From assembly GCF_014839805.1 (NCBI RefSeq), contig NC_051139.1, forward strand, positions 62,001-126,000: 64,000 nt of DNA, in the 5' to 3' direction. The DNA comes from Manduca sexta (Eukaryota > Arthropoda > Insecta > Lepidoptera > Sphingidae). Of this stretch, positions 57,662-64,000 are shown in pieces. The stretch's first letter is position 1; every line of letters begins with the position of its first letter. The notes under the pieces are model-generated. The model was not told the origin of the DNA. It made no database searches and worked only from the letters and a program-made list of their open reading frames with translations. The translations under genes were made by a program, and so were the position numbers.

Positions 57662-57826
57662 GTAAGGAAATCTGGATGCCTTCAAAGTTTTCTGTAAGAA
57701 TTTTGAAGGTATGTGAAGTCTGCCAATCAGCACTAGGCCAGTGTGGAGGCCTAAGGTCAGAAAGTAGAGTAAGCCTGTGCCTAACAGTGGAATAGTATAT
57801 AAATACAGGGCTGATTATAATTATAA
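57662..57826 (+). mobile_element. SINE A, 3' half
   Basis: Matches the SINE A body from GTGAGGAAACCTG onward: GTGTGAAGTCTACCAATC, CACTAGGCCAG and the end CAGGGCTGATTATAATTAT, with many substitutions. It begins about 40 bases after the end of a SINE B copy in the same orientation. Confidence 0.7.
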
Positions 57827-58402
57827 CCCTGGGTACGTAACAACAACTAGCCATCATCTAGGAGGATATCTATAATTGACTATAAAACACTTTTTAAATC
57901 AGAGAATGAGTAGGTAACCTGATGGTAAATGGTGAGTAGTCGCCATCCAGTTCTCGAAGAAAAGGAACAATAAGGGAAAATATAACGCGTAAGCCAATTA
58001 CATGGCTGTCGTTTTCTTAACAAACACTATTGGAATTAAATAGGATTATTGGGTACATTCGCGCACGGAATTCGTATTTGCCTTTTATTCGTTGAAAATC
58101 CTTAGGGAATGGTCTGGTAAGGCACGTATTGAATGAAATTTAAATAATTTTTAAAACTCTGAATAGAAATTTCCACTATTCTACTTGATATTTATGTAAT
58201 GTAGTGAAAACTTGTTCGTAGTAACACATCGATATGTATAGATAAAACGTTTTATTCGTAGGTTTCTCGACTGTGAGAGTATTTTTCAACAACGGTAGTG
58301 TACGATTTTGTCTATTTCTGCTAGTATACGCACTGTAAGTGTGAAATCTTTAACGGTTATAAAATTTAATATATGACAAATACGCAGTAACACAATGCAT
58401 TA

Positions 58403-58648
58403 TTAATTCACTACATAATTTTTACTGGCTACAGGAACCTTAAAACGCATATAGTAACAGTTCTGGTCGCAAGCGTACCGTTTCCGGGAAGCAGTATTCA
58501 GCTCACGTCGGCCCGCCGGCGGTGTTAGGGCCCGAACTACTCCCTCGGGATTCGATTCCCTACTAACGAACTCTACACTTCTGATCGCCTTCGATACGAC
58601 GACTGACAGACGGCGAATCCTAATTCCGTTGATAAAAATGACGTCCAT
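58403..58648 (-). other. Open GC-rich segment, unexplained
   Basis: An 81-codon minus-strand frame overlaps a GC-rich core (58490-58580) that contains GGGAATCGAATCCC, a B-box-like motif. It may be a SINE-related or conserved noncoding sequence. I do not recognise a protein. Confidence 0.25.
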
Positions 58649-59479
58649 AATTTATAAAAAAATAAAAACTGGGAAACCCAAAATTTATATTAAGTTTAGA
58701 CCATTTCGCGAACTCTGGTAGAAGTATACCAAATAAAAAGGAATCATGCAAATCAGTTCATAAAACTCAGAGAAATCTGCATAGACAAACGAAAATACAA
58801 ACACACGAATTGAGAACCTTCTCCTTACTTTGGAAGGCGGTTAGTAAAATGTAAACATTATTAACGAGACAGGTGATGTTCGGTTGTGATGATGAACGCC
58901 ACGTTTGCACAGAAATCGTAAAAAAAAAACTGAATTTTTACTTATCACTATTTCGCTAAGGACGTCTGTCTTGAAATAGATTTACAGTTGCAATGCCAAA
59001 AAATCAACAACATCTCATTAGGTTGGACATCTTGGTAGCTTACATGGGCACAATCATTAACACACGAGAAATTAAAATTGATACGACAATCCACTCTGAA
59101 TATCATCTATGGTAAGTCAGTCGTCCCTTTAATATTTCACTCAGGGCCGATATCGTGATGCGCGTACATATTACGGGTTAATTTGGGAGTGCGCCCCTCG
59201 TAACCCTGCATCGGGGCCCGCCATTCCAAGTTTTGACAAAACATTTTAATATCTATAGACCTTATTGAACAGCCCTCATAAGGCATGGTCTGTCAGTGAA
59301 TTTTGGGGTACATTTAGGGCGTATTATACATGTCATAATACCGTGTTTTGTTGTATCTAATCACAACTATTAAAAAAAGAATAGTAAAATGTAAACAAAA
59401 AAATAATAACTTTATTGTTGCTTATGTGACATTTGATCACAATTTTTACAAACAGGTATTTTTTTAGCCAATATAAGTG

Positions 59480-59650
59480 GTGAGCTCCTTGCAAGGCTGC
59501 TCACGTCTGTCGCCTGTGAAGAACTGACACTGCTTGCATGGGTGATGGCAGACCGGAGAGTAGTGGCCGAACTAGACAATAGAAGTTGGTTCGCTATTTA
59601 TGCAATACGGATCTCAATTGAAGAGAAGATCTTGGAGAGGCCTATGCCAA
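59480..59650 (+). pseudogene. Possible retroelement ORF remnant
   Basis: One frame near 59628 reads EDLGEAYANIGIY, like the C-terminus of a non-LTR retroelement protein, and the upstream stretch is GC-richer than its flanks. The frame is not open far. Low certainty. Confidence 0.25.
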
Positions 59651-60261
59651 TATTGGTATATATAGGATAGCTAATTAAATATGGTAAGACGTTCACAAGG
59701 TCTATAAATAGGTATAGCCTTAAAAGTACTTTTCAAAGTGAGCGATAACGCTTCCTTGTGAGCGTTAGAGGCTTTCAGAGAGGCGATAAAGGGTCTAGAA
59801 GAAATTAAGGGCGATGAAGTGATACCAAATTTCATATAAAACTTTCAGTAATTTAGCCGTAAGAACGTAAGAATAATACAAATACAGAGATTTTCGCATT
59901 TATAAAACTTATTAGCATAGATGTAAGTTACAACTACGAAAAAGGATAAAACATATGAAACAATAAATATATTTAGAATAAAGTCATTTCGGGAAGCACT
60001 AGAAAATAATTGGTTCGCAAAGTGCGCAGTAGATGAAATAAGTTTGAGAACCTAAACATTGCTATTTCCTAACAAAGCCGGAAGAGAGTCTACGTCAGTT
60101 TCCATACGACCAGTTGAGTATAACAAAAAAAAAAATCGCGCTCTGGATATACCTTTTTTATTTCTATGCCATGAAATACGTTATTTCGCTACACGGAATT
60201 GTATTTGAATTTTAACATCGAAACCATGTTTCTGGATATTTAAAAATACAATGGTTTAGAG

Positions 60262-60549
60262 CAGGGGTGGCCAACTTGGTAAGACCCAAGATCTACTTTT
60301 CACTGATGATACTCTGCGCCATCTACCAAGCTGCATACATCTTGAAATCTTAAATGAAACAACATAGTTCAGCACACAATTTATTATTATTTTGATTAAA
60401 AAATAATACAAATCGATGCGTGCAGCAGTTAGTGATTAGGTATGATGCGCGGTCTGATCTACTTATTTATATTTTTGCCTTGCCACGATCGACTAGACTT
60501 GTTGTCGCGATCGACCACTCGATCGCGATCGACCGGTTGGCCACCCCTG
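60262..60549. mobile_element. hAT MITE, 288 bp, 8-bp TSD
   Basis: Terminal inverted repeats CAGGGGTGGCCAAC (14 bases, perfect) are flanked by identical 8-base duplications GTTTAGAG (60254-60261 and 60550-60557). This is the classic form of a small hAT derivative with no coding capacity. The right half contains repeated GATCGCGATCGACC-like units. Confidence 0.9.
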
Positions 60550-61075
60550 GTTTAGAGTAACGAAATGTTTTATATTTTTTATATAGTTACAGCGTTTATT
60601 ATCAGACGAACGCCCGGTCGTCATTTCGTTGTTTAAAAATAAATGAATTCAAAATGTATTTATCTCCTGTCGACAGAGCCCAAAATTCCGTATTTTAATT
60701 CGCATTCACAAAATGAAAGGCCACAAATGCGTCGCTATCAAACGATCGTCATCATTCGGCAGCGACTCGATTAAAACGAATAATTATCGAATCGAATGAA
60801 TTTCGATTTAATTGAACTCGTCAAGATCAGTTTAAATCGAGTAATCAATTGGATTCGAGAATTAATCGATTCTAAATGAGATTGGTAAGCGGATGAGTTG
60901 TGTAAATATAATTTGCATTTTGCACCCTATTAACAAAAAGCTTTGAGAACACAATGTAGTCTCGACCGTGTTAGAGCAGCTTTTTTGAGAAGAAATCAAT
61001 AGACAGTCACTGACTGCAGAATTTCATTTATAATTCTATTCATATTATATTCTTGTGGCACAAATACATTAGGAT

Positions 61076-61283
61076 CCGTATTCACAAACGTTCCTTGGCT
61101 AAGTACGAGGCAATGCCGTGTTAACAATTCTGTTATTTAGTGCTTCGACATGTCAGTGTTCACAGTGCGTAGACATAGGTCTGATATTTACATACAACTT
61201 TACTTTAGTTGGCTGCCAGATAATTGCTGAATAAAGCCAAAGAAAACTATGAGCTTCCGATCCTATACGTTCGTGAACACGGG
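61076..61283. mobile_element. Degraded MITE related to the one at 7683
   Basis: Left end CCGTATTCACAAACGT and the complement of the right end CCCGTGTTCACGAACGT form short inverted termini. The left end shares TATTCA-AAACGTT and CTAAG-ACG with the 7683 element. TA follows the right end. Probably an old relative. Confidence 0.5.
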
Positions 61284-62231
61284 TAGGTATAAACGAGGGT
61301 CTCTCTGCAGGCATTAAAGCTTTTTTTTCTGTTAAGTAACAGTGTGTACACGGGCTAAATTGATTATTTTTAGTGAAGTTTATAAGGTACTGAGCTATAC
61401 CATTTTATGTTATAAGGTTTGAAGGACAGACAGAGCTGTCTAATCCAAAGTACTGGGTTTTGGTAATGTTTACTTCTAACTTCATGGACGCTTACCACCT
61501 CGCAAGCTTCCTTATTTTATTAAGTGACATAAAACTAGGTTTTCTGTAAGACGGTACTCGGCCATTAGAGCTGCCGCGTAATAACTATGAGCTCAGAGAA
61601 AAAGTTAATACAAAATTTAATATCCGACCGAAATTGCGACCGCTTGTTACTCCACAAACAACGGCTAATTGTGATGGATCGCTCCTATTCTTTCTCGGAA
61701 CACAGAATACAGATATAACTAAATGCTGCAAAGCTTTACGTTACAGGATAAATATTTACCGATATTTATCTCGAGCATTGTTATAACAATTTCATGAAAT
61801 TACCGTTTGGTGTAATTGCAAATTATATTATCTTTTAATTTAATATTTGGTAATATTATTTCGTTTACTAAAAGATTGTATCCAAATATAATATTTGGCA
61901 GCAAAGTATTTAATTACCACATAAATATCACTATATTTACGACAATAACCCATCAATTATGAAACGATCTGCCAAGAGATTGTTTAGTATGTTACTCCGA
62001 AATTGTTGGCTCTACTAATAAGAGGAGTAAGATCATATATTAAAATATAAATGTGACGTGTGAATCGCCAGCGACATCGCTACGTGACTGCCGCGCGGGT
62101 AAATAGTTTATGAAATCGATACACATTTTATCGCTCTTATACGTTCTAAAAATATTCGTTTGTAGCGATGTATTTACGGCCATAGAAAGCTGGATTCTGC
62201 ATTTAGATAAATAAAAAAATTGTATTTCAGT

Positions 62232-62440
62232 AACACACACGAACATATGTCTTTTGTCCCCGAAGGAGTAGCCAGAGGCGCAACTAGTACCTTTCTAGTA
62301 CTTTTCGCCGTGTCCTCCGTTCCATGATGTAGGGGCGAGGCTATCGCCACATATTCCACACTCCGGGCTGACTGACTGAGAAGAAAAACCCAATATAACT
62401 TTTCCCGACCAGGGATTCGAATCCGAGACCTCAGAGCAGA
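62232..62440 (-). mobile_element. SINE B copy, inverted
   Basis: GTCCCCGAAGGAGTAGCCAG, TTTTCGCCGTGTCCTCCGTT, GGCGAGGCTATCGCCACATA and CCCGACCAGGGATTCGAATC are complementary to SINE B. Confidence 0.75.
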
Positions 62441-62449
62441 AAAGCAAAT

Positions 62450-62550
62450 GGATATGGCGATGTTTATAGCTTATCACATCCTGGGACAAAAAGTATGCAA
62501 GAACGGTGTTTGTGCTTCTTTCTGCCTGTCCCTTAGGAGCCCTGGGCCAT
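62450..62550 (+). mobile_element. SINE B 3' part, diverged
   Basis: GATATGGCGATGTTTATAGC, TATCACATCCTGGGACAAAA and TGTCCCTTAGGAGCC follow SINE B order. It lies tail-out next to the inverted copy at 62232-62440, giving a head-to-head pair. Confidence 0.5.
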
Positions 62551-63076
62551 GCTATTTTCCCGAACAAACGCCAATCGCTAAATTATTCACTCGTTAAACC
62601 TAAATTTAATTGTCTTATTTATAAGTACATTTGTATTTTTGTTGTGACAAGGGTCCCCTTCAATTCGACCCCAAACTTAAAGGAACCCTCAGTGTAATTA
62701 TACAATACTATGCGGGTAAATTAACTGTATAATACTGTAGTTTATATAATTGAGTACAATATATACCAAAGTTTTTAAAAGAGACGAACAGTTTGATCGC
62801 TTGATATCGGAATATTTGTTCATAAAAAATACGAATACCGTCCATAATTTGAATGTCATTCAACTATGTACGTAACGTATCGGATTTTAAGACTCATAAT
62901 GTAATACCACTGTCTACAATGTCTTTTAAGGCAGACTACAAATTATTGGAGTTAGATTTGACATAACATTGGTACATGCTAGACTTTTTATATGCTCTAC
63001 CGTCTAGTTTAGTAATTAGATATGTTTTCTACATTAAATATAAAAAGCTAACAAGATGCTGCTGTTTTTTACAACG

Positions 63077-63293
63077 TCTATACATATTATTATAAAACAA
63101 AGTCCCTTTTTCTGTCTGTCTGTATGTTATGGTTTTTTCAAAATCTACTGGACGGATTTTTATGACATTTGGTATAGAGATAGTTGAAGACCCAGGGAAG
63201 GTTATAGGCTGCTTTCTTTCCCAGAAAAACGTATAGCGGGACTTTTATCCCGGACAACACCTTCACGCGGACGTAGCTGCGAACAAAAGTTAG
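63077..63293 (+). mobile_element. Helitron-like non-autonomous element
   Basis: Close relative of 30689-30918 and 35677-35891 (AAATCTACTGGACGGATTTT, GGGACTTTTATCCCGG). Starts TC. The 3' end reads TTAG rather than CTAG, so one terminal base has changed. Confidence 0.68.
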
Positions 63294-64000
63294 TTAAATA
63301 TATAAGCGAACAAGATGTTGCTCTTTTTTACAACATTCCAATAAAGAACAAATAAAATGGCAAACATTTTACAAGAAAATGTTATCTAACATGACACACA
63401 TTCAACGTCAAAGGATACAAATTACGTTTTCATGTCATGTATTTTTAATACCACCACACCCAGGTGTTTATAAATATTGCAAAGTCTGTGTAAAATGTAT
63501 TCGATCAAGACAGGGCCGCATTAGCATTGACGTACGAAACTCGTAAATAATAGTCGAATTTCGCTAAAATACGTTGCGAGTCGCAAGCGAAATACGACGG
63601 GAGATACTTTACCCGTCACACGGTTAGCTGCAGGGTTGCCACGTGTGAAGGTAATCGGTCCACCTGGCATATAATCTGGGACCTTTAGACCTCAAATTTC
63701 TGAGGATCATAACCAAACCAGCTTACCGTATCTGAAGGACGTGTCATAGCTCCAAAGATGGAGGGGAATATGCGGGATATGAAAGATATTACTTCTGTAT
63801 ATATTGTACTAAAAATGTTTTACAAGAATGGATGAACTGATAAATAGCCAAATTTCGCTAAAATACGCAGCGATTCTGAAGCGATTGGCGAAATATCTCA
63901 CGAGTCGGGTTGCCTCTTGAATTTAAGTAGGCGTGGGAGGTTAAATATTTTTCGAATATTTTGTGTGAGAAAATATTCTGCGTATCAGGGTTGACAAGAC

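Noticed and set aside
57462..57857. Overlapping ORFs on both strands
   Set aside because: All lie in SINE B and SINE A sequence.
62174..62567. ORFs of 61-90 codons
   Set aside because: They read through the inverted and direct SINE B copies.
1..64000. CRISPR arrays, bacterial operons or integrated viral genes
   Set aside because: No direct-repeat/spacer array, no compact gene clusters and no viral protein motifs were seen on either strand.

Overview
The window looks like nuclear DNA from a moth or butterfly (Lepidoptera). The evidence is an AT-rich background, large introns, a digestive/acid-lipase gene with insect-type exons, and dense families of short mobile elements of kinds I recognise from lepidopteran genomes: two tRNA-derived SINEs, Helitron-like elements ending in CTAG, hAT-type MITEs with 8-bp target duplications, a TTAA-flanked foldback element and a TA-flanked MITE. 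No bacterial, organellar or free viral sequence is apparent. The species cannot be named from what is visible.

Genes are sparse. The one confident gene is a five-exon, plus-strand acid lipase (39593-48378). All splice sites are GT-AG, the joined product is 396 residues, it has a signal peptide, and its Ser165/Asp337/His367 triad is complete. The second likely gene is an intronless minus-strand ORF (23601-24053) for a 150-residue protein with four predicted membrane helices and an N-terminal CxxC; I do not recognise its family. A 182-codon ORF at 7149-7697 is unexplained and may be chance. Two candidate core promoters or first exons (about 3050-3330 and 30455-30545) have no visible coding continuation.

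Layout. 1-23600 holds no recognised gene: AT-rich sequence with a hairpin-bearing repeat (1688-1850), a Helitron (6074-6263), a TA MITE (7683-7919), a 361-bp near-perfect foldback flanked by TTAA (13962-14322), SINE fragments and an ATCGAT-rich patch (11230-11530). 23600-24175 is the membrane-protein gene. 24200-39500 is repeat-rich: SINE B copies, a SINE A copy with a 15-bp target duplication (28448-28781), a run of Helitrons (30689-35891) and a GC-rich island (34235-34330). 39500-48600 is the lipase gene; its introns carry most of the recent insertions, including a three-layer nest (SINE, then a hAT element inside it, then a TTAA element inside that). 48600-64000 again has no recognised gene: GC-rich patches at 49655-49995 and 53455-53600, SINE clusters at 57000-57830 and 62230-62550, a clean hAT MITE at 60262-60549 and a Helitron at 63077-63293.

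I found no convincing new multi-gene system. The most informative structures are the datable nested insertions in lipase intron 2 and several long perfect or near-perfect inverted repeats.
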